Assembly: GCA_020444065.1 (NCBI GenBank)
Contig: JAHLLQ010000006.1
Location: forward strand, 248,001-312,000
Length of the DNA stretch: 64,000 nt
Direction: 5' to 3'
Source of the DNA: a bacterium
GTDB taxonomy: Bacteria; Sumerlaeota; Sumerlaeia; SLMS01; JAHLLQ01
Within the stretch, counting starts at the first letter, position 1. Each line of letters starts with the position of its first letter. Under the pieces are notes generated by a model that did not search any database, had not been told where the DNA came from, and worked only from the letters and a program-made list of their open reading frames with translations. Shown one piece after another: positions 47,763 through 57,794 of this stretch. The translations under genes were made by a program, and so were the position numbers.

Positions 47763-48731
47763 ATGAGACGATCAAAGGTCTTGTCTGGTTGGACAGTTGC
47801 ATTAAGTCTACTTGTCTTGATTGCAGGTACCCAGGCGGTGAGTGGTGTAACAATCGAGTACCCGATGCGAACGATTCTGACTGACACGAGTTCGCCCGCA
47901 AGGCTGGCGCTCGATAGTTCGCAGAATCTCTACATCACAGATCCTTGGGGAACACGAGTCCTTGTCTATGATTCGACGGGGTCTGCAGTCACCCAGTTCA
48001 CACCATCTCAGACCGCGGCTCCGCTCGGAATCGCCATTTGGGCGGACGGGAGTTTTGCGCTCTCGGACGCTATGACGGGTTCGGTCGACTTGTACGATGC
48101 CGGGCAGAACTACGTCGGCTCGCTCGGAGCGGGCGATGGGGAGTTTGGCCTTCCGTGCGACCTGGAGATCGATCGCTCAACTGGCCATCTCTACGTGGTT
48201 GATTCGGCGAGCGCTCAGATCAGCGAGTACGATTCCACCGGAAGCTTCATTGGTTCGTTCGGAGCCTCTGGGACAGGTCCCAGCGAATTCATCAAACCGA
48301 CCGGCATCTCCATCAGCGAAGACGGAACTCGGCTGTATGTAGCCGATCAGGCGAACGGACGCGTTCAGGTCTTCGATTCCAACAAGACGTATCTTCGCGA
48401 GTTCGGTTCGATGGGTTCGCTGCCGGGGCAATTCGTCAGAGTTCAAGGAATCGCTGCAAGCACGAGCGGGTTCGTTTGCGCATCCGATTCATTCTTGAAT
48501 TCTGTGCAACTCGTCGATTCCTCCGACGGGGCTTGGCAAACCGACTTCGGAGAGATGGGGCTGCTGCCAGGAGACGGGTTCCTGCAAGCCGTCGATGCCG
48601 AACTGGACGAGACCAACGGCCTCCTGTACGTCGCTTCGCACAATACGCTCGCCGTCGAGGTCTTTCAGTCCGCCGGCGTGATTCCGACAGAAAGCGCTGT
48701 GCCTGACTGGTACATTCTGGAACAACCATAG
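47763..48731 (+). CDS. Secreted NHL-repeat beta-propeller protein
   Basis: The 322-residue product has an N-terminal signal sequence (VALSLLVLIAGTQAVSG) and about five or six NHL-type blades, for example LALDSSQNLYITDPWGTRVLVYD, EIDRSTGHLYVVDSASAQ and RLYVADQANGRVQVFD. NHL propellers bind proteins or other polymers outside the cytoplasm. GAGGTGAGAG precedes ATG 47763. It opens the NHL - cytochrome - NHL - cytochrome series and is clearly related to the second NHL protein at 52348, though it lacks that protein's N-terminal Ig-like domain. A structural or docking role for the following cytochrome is inferred from context only. Confidence 0.88.
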   Translation: MRRSKVLSGWTVALSLLVLIAGTQAVSGVTIEYPMRTILTDTSSPARLALDSSQNLYITDPWGTRVLVYDSTGSAVTQFTPSQTAAPLGIAIWADGSFALSDAMTGSVDLYDAGQNYVGSLGAGDGEFGLPCDLEIDRSTGHLYVVDSASAQISEYDSTGSFIGSFGASGTGPSEFIKPTGISISEDGTRLYVADQANGRVQVFDSNKTYLREFGSMGSLPGQFVRVQGIAASTSGFVCASDSFLNSVQLVDSSDGAWQTDFGEMGLLPGDGFLQAVDAELDETNGLLYVASHNTLAVEVFQSAGVIPTESAVPDWYILEQP

Positions 48732-48812
48732 TCCATCGAGAAACCTCAGGGGTGGGGATCGCGCAAGATCGATGGATGATGAAACTCACTATTCGCGCCA
48801 GGGAGTAATACA

Positions 48813-51800
48813 ATGATTCGCCATTTCCGGATCACGCTTCTCATTTCTGCACTTTCCATTCTCTGCGGTCTCGCTCTTGGGGCCGACGCCCCACACGATC
48901 AAACACAGGGCATCGATTGCGACTCCTGCCATACGATCCCATTGAATGCTTTGGCATTGATAACGACACCGACAGGCGGTCCCAGTCTTTGCCTGAGTTG
49001 CCACACGGTAGGCAGTGTTCCGTACGACATGGCACTGCAGTCCGAGAGCCAGGCGATCCCTGGTATCTCGGGTTACTCCCATCGCTGGGACTCGAATCTG
49101 CTGCAGTATGTTCACGTTCTGACTCCGGCCGGTGAAACCGGTTCGGTCGCACTCACCGGAGACTATGCGGAAGCGACGAGCTACACGCTGAGTGCCATGA
49201 TCACATCAGGCGGCGCGGTTGGAGTCGCCCAGTTCGCCTGGGCTGACAACTGGGGGAATTCCGGAACCGATACCGTTCAGTCCAGCGTTGCCGTTGGTCA
49301 GGGGCTTTCGCTGCTGTTCGAAGATCATCCCAGTACGACATCGTTTCCTCTGGACATGCGCTTTGAGGCCTTCGCCCTCCCGCTCGAAGTCGATACGCCG
49401 GCGATCGCAGATGCTTTGTCTCACGATATCGTTGTGTGCAACACTTGTCACGATCAGCACGCAAACACGTTCCCTCCATTCCTTCGCGTAGACAACTCGA
49501 GCGACGTTTTATGCGCGTCCTGTCACCCCGATCGTTCAATGGGAACCTGGGCGGACGATCCGATCAATAACGTTGGAAACCACCCGACCGGGGTTCTGAT
49601 GCCCTCGGTGTCCTGGTATGCAACGTCGATCGCTCCGCTCGAGCTCGAGGACCACGGCACAACTGCCGATGCGTCCGATGATACGGTACAATGTCTCTCC
49701 TGCCACTCCGCCCATCATGGCGACAGTAACACGAATGCAGATCCGTCGATGCTCGGCGAAGGCGATGGGAATCTGCTCCGAATGGCGAACGATGCGACCC
49801 TCTGCAAGACGTGCCATCTGTACGAGGATCACAGCGGACTTACGTGCTCGAATTGCCACGAACCGCACGGAGCGAGCAACAAGCGCCTCGTCCGCGACTG
49901 GCTGAATGGCCAGCCGGCTACCTACCAGTCGGCGGATGACTTCCTGAGTGGATCGCCGGACTACGATGGCGTGTGCGAGCGCTGCCACACGGCAACTGCT
50001 TATCATCAGGACAACGCGGGCGGCGATCATTCGCACTACGCGACGACCGATTGCATGCAGTGCCATTCTCACGTCACTGGGTTCGTGCCTCAGATGGTCG
50101 ATTGCCTGTCATGTCACCGCAATGAGCTCAATGTGACAGCCGATGGGATCGCGACGCGGTCCATCAGTGAAGATTTCGAGAATGAAGGTGGGCATCATCC
50201 CTTCACGTATGATCGCTCGGGAGATCTTTCCGATCCACAGAACAACAACTGCCTGATCTGCCACCTGGAGGATTCCTACGATAATCCGCTGCATGGCGAT
50301 GAGACTGTCGATCTGGATCTGGATCCGGATGGTTCTGGAGATCAGGAATGGCAAACGTATCCTGGCTCGCGTCACTCCTGGTGCGTCGATTGTCATGACG
50401 GTGACAATCCCAACCCGGCTTACCGTTTGTCCGGTCTCATTGCTTCCGACAAGTCCGACATGGCTACTGTCTCCAGTCACCGTGACGACTACCCGAATTC
50501 GGGTGCGGTGTTTGGCGGGCTTTGCGATTCCTGCCACGATGATGGGCATCGCGTCCGCGTTCGCTTCTATTCGCCGATGTACGGTGGCGGGCACGAAGAA
50601 GAAACCTGCTATGGATGCCACGGTGGGTTTGCCAATGTGAGCGTGAACGAAGGCACGACACGCTACATGGAGAATATGAAGGTCGCCTTTGTCGGCACCG
50701 GTGCGGTCCATCCGCGTTCACAACACATGGATCCTTACAAGGAGATTGGCGATGGCGCTGTCGTCTGCAGAAACTGCCACGATCCCCATCGATTGGATCA
50801 CGACACGAACCTTCTCTGCGATCCGGACGACCGGTCAACGTCATGGGGAGGAGATGTCGACAACGCATGGTGTCTGACTTGCCATGATGGCACGCAAGCG
50901 GACGCACCGCTTCACCTCGACATCGATGTCACCGGAGTGGACTGCGCGTCGTGCCACCTGGCTCACGCCTCGACGAATAAGAATCTCCTGCTGATCGACG
51001 AACTCTCGACGTACACGTTGTCACTGACACCGGATCCGGCTTCTGTGCCGGTGAACTCATTCCAACAGTTCCAGCCGGTCATCTCGCCGTCGGCCTACTT
51101 CCTATCGCCAGGTGGTTTGCAGCGCCAGGCGGATTGGGGACTCGAAGGCCTGACTGGCGGAAGCGCGGGCCAGCGTTTCGACTTCGATGCCAACATCCCG
51201 TTCGACCGAACGGAGGGCTACGATCCATCCGGCTGGGGACTAATCAACGTCACCGATGACGGGACCGTCTCGGGCGGGCCAAGCCTCGTGACTGACCTGA
51301 ATGTCTTCGTCGATGTTCCGCATCACTACCGCGGAGACCTTGAGGTCTGGCTGAGAAATCTGACGACTGGCGAGGAAGCTCAGATCGTCCAGTCCAATTG
51401 GAATGATGGAACCGATAACCTGTACAAGATCTACGATAGCGAATCGCCGAATGCCCCGAACACCGATGTGACAGAGCTTCCCGGAAAGACCGGCACTGGC
51501 ATCTTGCTCGGTTACATCAACCGCGATGGGTACACCGGCCCGAACAATCTGGAATACACGATTACGATCACTGCCGAAGGCGACATGGGAACAGCGCTCT
51601 TCGACTGGTCCGACAACCAGGGCGGTTCCGCAACGGACGTGGTGACATCTCTCACCACCCCATTGCAATACGGCGCCATGGCGGGATTCTATCACCTGCA
51701 CGCCTATTACGGTGGTGTGTCGCCGCAGTTCAAGGTCGGCGACTCGTGGACCTACAAGCCGATGGCGTTCTGGAATACGGCGCCGGATTCACTGACGGTC

Positions 51801-52322
51801 TTCAACGATCGCAACTCGAACGGCGATTGGCAGATCGAGGTCCATGACACGTGGCCGTCCGACAATCCGACCGATCCTGCGTCGCCGTCGTTCTGCTACT
51901 TCCGATCCTGGGCACTTCTCTTCAATTCGGGCCTGATCGGTACGATCGATGAACAGGGTCTCTTCAAGGGACTGTTCGCCGGCACCGGACGCGTCCAGGC
52001 CACGCTCCATCATGGTCGAATCTGGCCGATCCAGAGTGGACTCTCGGACTTCGTCTTTGAAGATCCGCTGCCGATCTCGGCAACCTCCGACGTCACAGTG
52101 ACAAGCACTCGAGCCGCGACTTCCGACAACGCATCGGTTTCACAATCGGTGTCGGAGACTCACAGGCAAATCACCCGCCCATTCGACAGGGGCGAAGTAG
52201 AGATGGAACGCCGAGCAACATGGGCAGAAGAGACAAAACGAAACCTTGCTGCAACCGGACTGACGCCACACGCACCTGAGCTTCTGCAAACGGTCAGTTG
52301 CGCCAGTTGCCACAAGCACTGA
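48813..52322 (+). CDS. Secreted 18-heme c-type cytochrome with split P-domain
   Basis: The 1,169-residue product has a Sec signal (HFRITLLISALSILCGLALG) and eighteen CxxCH c-heme sites. Seventeen lie between residues 36 and about 715 (CDSCH, CLSCH, CNTCH onward to CASCH at 711); the eighteenth (CASCHKH) sits seven residues from the C-terminus. Between them, about residues 826-1040 form a proprotein-convertase P-domain (DLNVFVDVPHHYRGDLEVWL ... NGDWQIEVHDTW), interrupted around 900-993 by a module (EYTITITAEGDMGTALFDWS) of which a similar copy occurs near residues 120-190. GGGAGTAA precedes ATG 48813. Many His residues outside the motifs could be distal ligands. Likely a surface or periplasmic electron carrier. 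Confidence 0.92.
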   Translation: MIRHFRITLLISALSILCGLALGADAPHDQTQGIDCDSCHTIPLNALALITTPTGGPSLCLSCHTVGSVPYDMALQSESQAIPGISGYSHRWDSNLLQYVHVLTPAGETGSVALTGDYAEATSYTLSAMITSGGAVGVAQFAWADNWGNSGTDTVQSSVAVGQGLSLLFEDHPSTTSFPLDMRFEAFALPLEVDTPAIADALSHDIVVCNTCHDQHANTFPPFLRVDNSSDVLCASCHPDRSMGTWADDPINNVGNHPTGVLMPSVSWYATSIAPLELEDHGTTADASDDTVQCLSCHSAHHGDSNTNADPSMLGEGDGNLLRMANDATLCKTCHLYEDHSGLTCSNCHEPHGASNKRLVRDWLNGQPATYQSADDFLSGSPDYDGVCERCHTATAYHQDNAGGDHSHYATTDCMQCHSHVTGFVPQMVDCLSCHRNELNVTADGIATRSISEDFENEGGHHPFTYDRSGDLSDPQNNNCLICHLEDSYDNPLHGDETVDLDLDPDGSGDQEWQTYPGSRHSWCVDCHDGDNPNPAYRLSGLIASDKSDMATVSSHRDDYPNSGAVFGGLCDSCHDDGHRVRVRFYSPMYGGGHEEETCYGCHGGFANVSVNEGTTRYMENMKVAFVGTGAVHPRSQHMDPYKEIGDGAVVCRNCHDPHRLDHDTNLLCDPDDRSTSWGGDVDNAWCLTCHDGTQADAPLHLDIDVTGVDCASCHLAHASTNKNLLLIDELSTYTLSLTPDPASVPVNSFQQFQPVISPSAYFLSPGGLQRQADWGLEGLTGGSAGQRFDFDANIPFDRTEGYDPSGWGLINVTDDGTVSGGPSLVTDLNVFVDVPHHYRGDLEVWLRNLTTGEEAQIVQSNWNDGTDNLYKIYDSESPNAPNTDVTELPGKTGTGILLGYINRDGYTGPNNLEYTITITAEGDMGTALFDWSDNQGGSATDVVTSLTTPLQYGAMAGFYHLHAYYGGVSPQFKVGDSWTYKPMAFWNTAPDSLTVFNDRNSNGDWQIEVHDTWPSDNPTDPASPSFCYFRSWALLFNSGLIGTIDEQGLFKGLFAGTGRVQATLHHGRIWPIQSGLSDFVFEDPLPISATSDVTVTSTRAATSDNASVSQSVSETHRQITRPFDRGEVEMERRATWAEETKRNLAATGLTPHAPELLQTVSCASCHKH

Positions 52323-52347
52323 TGCAAGCGAATCGAGGGAACAGAGG

Positions 52348-53520
52348 ATGAGAATCACTGCACTCGTGGTGGGATGCCTCTTGGCTGGCGCCGGGACTTG
52401 TTCCGCCGCCAACCAACCACCGAAGATCGAGGGATTTGTTGTCACGCCTGCCGTCTGGAGTGCCGGCGACGAGGTTCAAGTTCGTTGCCGCGCGACCGAT
52501 CCGGAAGGGACGGACTTGACCTTCAGTTGGACAGCAGCCGACGGGACGATTCTCGAGGCCGAGCCTGGGGCCGACCGCATTCGTTGGGCTCTACCGGGCG
52601 AATCCGGGAACTTCATGGTGAAGGTCCAGATCGCGGATCGCTCGGGGAAGATGACGAACGCCGAGTTCCTTCTTCCAGTCGGACCGATTGCCGCACACGC
52701 GGCACTCGGCGGCATCGGCTTTGCCCCGGCGCGCATTGCGGTCACCGCGGACGAGACGCTCTGGGTAACCGATCCGATCGGAAACCGGGTCGCCCAATTC
52801 TCCAAGGGCAGCCTCAAGCTGGCCGAATTTCCGACGGGTCCTCAGCCCGTGGGACTGGCAGTGCTGGATAATGGAACGGTTGTTGTCGGTGAAGACGGCC
52901 TCGATCGAATCGCTCTCTATTCGCCCGATGGAACCTTCATCGACACACTCGGCAGCGGCATCGGAGAGATCGGACGCCCCACGGCGATCGCGGTGGATAA
53001 CCAGTCGGGACGAATCTACGCCATCGACTCGGAATCCGCTCGGGTACGCGTCTTCACAACAAATGGAGATCCCGCAACGTCTTGGGGCGGGCACAGCCTC
53101 TTCGAGTATCCGGTCGACGTTGCCGTCAATCCGAATGCCGGCGAGGTTTATGTCGCCGATCAGCAGAAGCTTGAGATCTTCGCCTTCAGCCCGAGCGGAA
53201 CGCTCTTGCGCCGATTCGGAACCGCCGGATATGCGCCGGGACAATTCGGACGCATCCAGGCACTGGAAGTTGATGGCCAGGGGCAGATCCTTGTTCTGGA
53301 TTCCTACCAGAACCACATCCAGTTGCTGACTCCGACCGGAGATCACATCACAACGTTCGGCTACTTCGGGAACTGGCGTGGCAGCCTGGCAAACCCAATC
53401 GACCTGGGCGTCATTCCATCGGAACGCGTCTATGTGACATCCCCCGGAACCCAGACAATCCAGAGCTATCGATATTGGACATCAAGTCGCCTGTCCGGCG
53501 ACGCGTGGACATTTGAATGA
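52348..53520 (+). CDS. Secreted Ig-like plus NHL-repeat beta-propeller protein
   Basis: The 390-residue product has a signal peptide (MRITALVVGCLLAGAGTCSA), a PKD/Ig-like domain at about 25-110 (ATDPEGTDLTFSWTAADGT, FMVKVQIADRSGKM), and about six NHL blades (IAVTADETLWVTDPIGNRVAQF, AIAVDNQSGRIYAIDSESARVRVF, AVNPNAGEVYVADQQKLEIF). It is a longer relative of the NHL protein at 47763. It begins 26 bp after the 18-heme cytochrome, with AGAGG directly before the ATG, and its stop overlaps the next cytochrome's ATG (ATGA), so the genes form one transcription and translation unit. A partner role for the following cytochrome is inferred. Confidence 0.9.
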   Translation: MRITALVVGCLLAGAGTCSAANQPPKIEGFVVTPAVWSAGDEVQVRCRATDPEGTDLTFSWTAADGTILEAEPGADRIRWALPGESGNFMVKVQIADRSGKMTNAEFLLPVGPIAAHAALGGIGFAPARIAVTADETLWVTDPIGNRVAQFSKGSLKLAEFPTGPQPVGLAVLDNGTVVVGEDGLDRIALYSPDGTFIDTLGSGIGEIGRPTAIAVDNQSGRIYAIDSESARVRVFTTNGDPATSWGGHSLFEYPVDVAVNPNAGEVYVADQQKLEIFAFSPSGTLLRRFGTAGYAPGQFGRIQALEVDGQGQILVLDSYQNHIQLLTPTGDHITTFGYFGNWRGSLANPIDLGVIPSERVYVTSPGTQTIQSYRYWTSSRLSGDAWTFE

Positions 53521-56500
53521 TGCGAAAACTTGTTATCGTCTTCTCAGCCCTTTTGGTTCTCACCCTCCCGCAATGTCTCTATGCGCAGGCGGCACCGCAT
53601 AACGTCGGATGCGCGGCCTGTCACCGCCAGACGTTGCAACCGTCCGCCGCCGGGACCCTAGCAACGGGGAACGCAGGGCTCTGCATCTCCTGTCACAATC
53701 CGACAGCAGTCGGTGGCGCGGTTTCTGTGCAAGCATCGCAGGCAGCCGAACCGGGCCAGTCGGGATCTTCTCACGCGTGGAATGTCGCGCCGATCAACGA
53801 GGAACTCGACACGCTCGCTCCGCAGATTGGAGCTGTCAGCGGTGCATTGCTTGATGGAATGATCGTCTGCAGCACTTGCCACGATCAACATTCGCATGAC
53901 TCCGGCGAGCCATTTCTGCGCGCTTCGAATGATAATGACGAGCTGTGCCTCGACTGCCATCGTGCGCGAGACCTGGGCCGGTGGGTTGACGATCCCGCCG
54001 CCAACATCGGCAGCCATCCCGTGCGCGTCTCTATCGATCCCACCAATCAAGACATGCACCCGCCAGCCGATGGCGGCTACTACTTGCCATTGAAGGAAGA
54101 GGGGATTGTCTGCAGCACATGCCACTCGGTTCACAGAGGCTACTCGGATGAGACGCTGTGGTTCCACGCGACGGGCGGAGATGCAGAGAGAACTTCCGCC
54201 GTCGTCGATGGAGCCGGATGGACAACGGATACTCTTGTCGGTCGGGAGGCCACGTTTATCTCCAGTGGTGAGAACGACCGGGAGATTCGATCCATCATCG
54301 CGAACGATTCCGACACGCTCTGGTGGAATCTCCCGCTTCCGGTTGCGGTCGCCCCAGGCGATGGCATTGCTCTGGCTCAGCCAGGCGAGGGCGACGGGTA
54401 TCTTCTGCGCGCCCCTAACGATGAAACTCTCTGTCAGGCCTGCCATTTGTATGAAGGACACCCGACGGGCGAACGGTTCAGTTGTCGAGACTGCCACGAA
54501 CCACACGATACGACGAATATCCTTCTCGTTGCCGACGTGATCAACGGGCACGCAGTCGACTATTCCAGCAAGACTCCGCCCGACTTCATTCATGGCGCGC
54601 CCGATTACGACGGCGTTTGCGAGACTTGCCACACAAACACCCGCTACCATCGCAACAACTCCACGGGCAGCCACGATCACAACAATGGAACGGCCTGTAC
54701 CGACTGCCATCTGCACTCTGAAGGATTCAAGGCAGAGTGCGGCACTTGCCACGCGGCAACGCCGGAAACACTCACGACCGGTTCGCATCCGATGCACTTC
54801 GCGGATAGCACTGGACCGGGGATCGCGACCTGTTCCGCGTGCCATGGCGAAGGAGCCGACACAGCGTCTCATGCAGGCCACAACAACGGCGTGGTGAACT
54901 TCAATGGCGTTGCCACCGAGTCGCTTGCCCAGACTTCCGCCTGTAATACCTGCCACAGTCCATCAGGGTTCTTCGACGGCGTAAACGATTCGAACGTCGG
55001 CGCGAAGGCCCTGTGGGCAACCGGCGCCTACTCCTCCCCCGGCGTGCTTTCCGCATCCGCAACCATGTGGTGCGAAGGATGTCACGATGACAACCCGCAA
55101 ACGGTCGAGAATGAATCGTCGCTTGTGGATGGCGTATCTGCGCCGTCGCGGCTTGGCGACAACACAACGTTCGGATTCCTGGTCACCGGGCACGGTCGTT
55201 CCGGCTCGTCATATCCGGCCGAATCCTGGCAAGCCGAGAGCGATGCTGGGAATCCGCCTGGCGCATTGGACTGCACCGCGTGTCACGATGCATCGGCACC
55301 GCACTTCGACGGACAGCCCGGGAGCGTTGATCGACTTCGCAATGGGTTTGCGCCGGATCAGAACAACGATTCCTGCACGCAATGTCACAAGGAAGGCGAA
55401 GCCGCTTGGGGGCCGCCGGAGTACTTCGTCGATTCCGTCGGGTACGAGGCGTCCGAGCACGGTCGATTCCTTTGCACCGCCTGCCACGATGTCCACGGCG
55501 ACTCCGGAACGGGAGCGGCCATGACAACCAGCGTGGAAGAGGAACTCTGCGCACGATGCCACAACGATGTCGTTCAGGCATTCGGTGGCCTAAGCCATCA
55601 TGATATCGATGATGCCGAGCAGGCGGTGAACGGCTCGCGCATCGAATGCACGATGTGCCACAACCCGCACATCGCCAGTGAAACCAACCCACTGATTTCC
55701 TTGGATGACCCCACGAGCGGCTGGACTGCCGACACGCGCGGTTTCTGCCTGGTTTGTCACGATGGCGATCCGCCATCCGGCGTGGTTTACCCCGCCCAGG
55801 CCCCGGGGGCCAGTTGGGATCAGAGCGGCTACGAAGATCATCCGCACGACAACCCACAGTATTCCTGCGACGATTGCCATGGTCCGCATGGATCGACGAA
55901 TCTCCTGCTCGTCAGGCCCGTGGTGAACGGCCGATCGGTTGTATTCACGAGCCGCGAGGCCGGCGGATTCACGAGTGGCGATCCTGACTACAACGGCATC
56001 TGCGAAGTCTGTCACACGCAGACGGCCTATCATCAGAACAACCCAGCAGGCGATCACACACACAACACCCAGGCTCCTTGCACAGCCTGTCACGCACACG
56101 AGCAGGAATTCACGGCGTCCTGCGGAAGCTGTCACGACGCCACGCCGGAGACGCTGAACACCGGCTCGCATGCGACTCACTTCGGGACTGAAATCGGCCC
56201 AGGCATTCAGTCCTGCGACGAGTGCCATGGCAATGGCGCGCAGTTCGGAATGCACGCCGGACACAACAATGGAACCGTGAACTTCCTTGAAGGTGCTCAG
56301 GCGGGCCTGACGAGTACGGCCGCTTGCGATTCCTGCCACAGTCCGGACGGAATCAGCGATGGCGTCAGTGAAGCCAAGGGCGCATGGGCAACCGGCGTGT
56401 ACCTGGCTCCTGGAACGCTTCATCCGGCCCACGCCCGTTGGTGTCAGAGCTGCCACGACGACGATCCGGCAACAGCCGCGACGAATGAATCCGCAGTCAT

Positions 56501-57710
56501 CGGAGGAGTCTACGCTCCTCCGGTCTACGGCGATTCCCAGACGTACGGTTATTATGTGACGGGACACGGCCGAAAGGATACGCGATTCCCCACGATGTCC
56601 TGGCAGTCCGAAGGAGCTAACGGAAATCCGGCGGCAAACATGGCCTGCAGTTGGTGCCACGATCTGACCGCCAAGCACATCGACGGTTCGGCCGGCACAG
56701 AGTTGCGCTTCAAGCCCGGGTTTGCTCCCGACCAGGACAACACGGGCTGCAACCAGTGCCATCGCGAAGGAGGCGCGGGCAACAGCCTGCCCACCTACTA
56801 CACGCACTCGGCCGCTTACGAAGACTCTGCCCACGGCGGACTTCTTTGCACCGCCTGCCACGATCCTCACGGTCAGGGCGGTCCCGGTACCGCGATGTCA
56901 CCGGAGATTGAGGAAGCTCTGTGCGCCGAATGTCACCAGAATGAGATGAACGAATTCGGCATGACCAACCATCACGACATTGATGATGCGGAACAAGCTA
57001 CCAACGGTTCGCGCGTCGAATGCACGATGTGCCACAATCCCCACAACGGAACAAAGGGCGCCAGCCTGGCGAACCCGGACAATCCGACGCTGCCTTGGGG
57101 CGACGCCGGCATGCGCGAGTTCTGTCTCGCCTGTCACGATGCCCAGGCGCCGGATGCCGTGGAATTCCCGGCGACATCGCCCGGAACCGGATGGGATCAG
57201 ACAGCCTTCATTGGAACACGCCACGACGTGACCTTGGGCGGCGACTGCACTCTCTGTCACAACGCTCATGGTTCAGATTCGCTGGCGACGCTGCGGGCCA
57301 ACTACGCGGTGGCCGACTACACGAGTTCGTCCACTTCGGCCTACGCCCTGTGCTTCACGTGCCACGACTCTCAACAGATCCTGAATGGTGATGATGCGTT
57401 CCGCGAATACCACAAGAAGCACATCATTGAAGAGCGATCGCCGTGCATCGCGTGTCACAATGCGCATGCCCCGTATGATGCGAACGAGAGTGGACTGATT
57501 TACTTCGAATACGGCCTGAATCATGGGTTCAATATCTCGCTCACGACCGGCGGAACCACCTATACCCCATCAAGCGCCTTCCTCGATACAGGAGACGATC
57601 GCGGGCGCTGCTACCTGCGCTGCCACGGCGAAGGCCACAATGGAGAAAGCTACACGGGCTATCGAGTCACGACGGTAGATTGCCTGCAATGCCACCAGAC
57701 GCAGCCGTAG
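53517..57710 (+). CDS. Giant secreted multiheme cytochrome, 36 CxxCH plus one CxxxCH
   Basis: The 1,397-residue product begins with a Sec signal (VIVFSALLVLTLPQCLYAQ) and carries 36 CxxCH sites, the first at residue 32 and the last at 1389, plus one CYLRCH (CxxxCH) at 1365. Residues 30-190 parallel the first cytochrome (CSTCHDQHSHD, CLDCHRARDLGRWVDDP). Sites 8-20 (from residue 368) and 21-33 (from residue 829) form two homologous 13-heme modules, offset by 461 residues, sharing for example GSRIECTMCHNPH/GSRVECTMCHNPH and CTACHDVHG/CTACHDPHG. It overlaps the preceding NHL gene (ATGA; a second ATG follows at 53520). The protein is probably exported and matured by cytochrome c biogenesis, and may serve extracellular electron transfer. 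Confidence 0.93.
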   Translation: MMRKLVIVFSALLVLTLPQCLYAQAAPHNVGCAACHRQTLQPSAAGTLATGNAGLCISCHNPTAVGGAVSVQASQAAEPGQSGSSHAWNVAPINEELDTLAPQIGAVSGALLDGMIVCSTCHDQHSHDSGEPFLRASNDNDELCLDCHRARDLGRWVDDPAANIGSHPVRVSIDPTNQDMHPPADGGYYLPLKEEGIVCSTCHSVHRGYSDETLWFHATGGDAERTSAVVDGAGWTTDTLVGREATFISSGENDREIRSIIANDSDTLWWNLPLPVAVAPGDGIALAQPGEGDGYLLRAPNDETLCQACHLYEGHPTGERFSCRDCHEPHDTTNILLVADVINGHAVDYSSKTPPDFIHGAPDYDGVCETCHTNTRYHRNNSTGSHDHNNGTACTDCHLHSEGFKAECGTCHAATPETLTTGSHPMHFADSTGPGIATCSACHGEGADTASHAGHNNGVVNFNGVATESLAQTSACNTCHSPSGFFDGVNDSNVGAKALWATGAYSSPGVLSASATMWCEGCHDDNPQTVENESSLVDGVSAPSRLGDNTTFGFLVTGHGRSGSSYPAESWQAESDAGNPPGALDCTACHDASAPHFDGQPGSVDRLRNGFAPDQNNDSCTQCHKEGEAAWGPPEYFVDSVGYEASEHGRFLCTACHDVHGDSGTGAAMTTSVEEELCARCHNDVVQAFGGLSHHDIDDAEQAVNGSRIECTMCHNPHIASETNPLISLDDPTSGWTADTRGFCLVCHDGDPPSGVVYPAQAPGASWDQSGYEDHPHDNPQYSCDDCHGPHGSTNLLLVRPVVNGRSVVFTSREAGGFTSGDPDYNGICEVCHTQTAYHQNNPAGDHTHNTQAPCTACHAHEQEFTASCGSCHDATPETLNTGSHATHFGTEIGPGIQSCDECHGNGAQFGMHAGHNNGTVNFLEGAQAGLTSTAACDSCHSPDGISDGVSEAKGAWATGVYLAPGTLHPAHARWCQSCHDDDPATAATNESAVIGGVYAPPVYGDSQTYGYYVTGHGRKDTRFPTMSWQSEGANGNPAANMACSWCHDLTAKHIDGSAGTELRFKPGFAPDQDNTGCNQCHREGGAGNSLPTYYTHSAAYEDSAHGGLLCTACHDPHGQGGPGTAMSPEIEEALCAECHQNEMNEFGMTNHHDIDDAEQATNGSRVECTMCHNPHNGTKGASLANPDNPTLPWGDAGMREFCLACHDAQAPDAVEFPATSPGTGWDQTAFIGTRHDVTLGGDCTLCHNAHGSDSLATLRANYAVADYTSSSTSAYALCFTCHDSQQILNGDDAFREYHKKHIIEERSPCIACHNAHAPYDANESGLIYFEYGLNHGFNISLTTGGTTYTPSSAFLDTGDDRGRCYLRCHGEGHNGESYTGYRVTTVDCLQCHQTQP

Positions 57711-57794
57711 TGGCGGACTGCCATGACAAGAGGCGCCCCCGAGTGCACGACCGATCGGACGATCGATAGCTCTCGGAAACGTCACCAGAAACAC

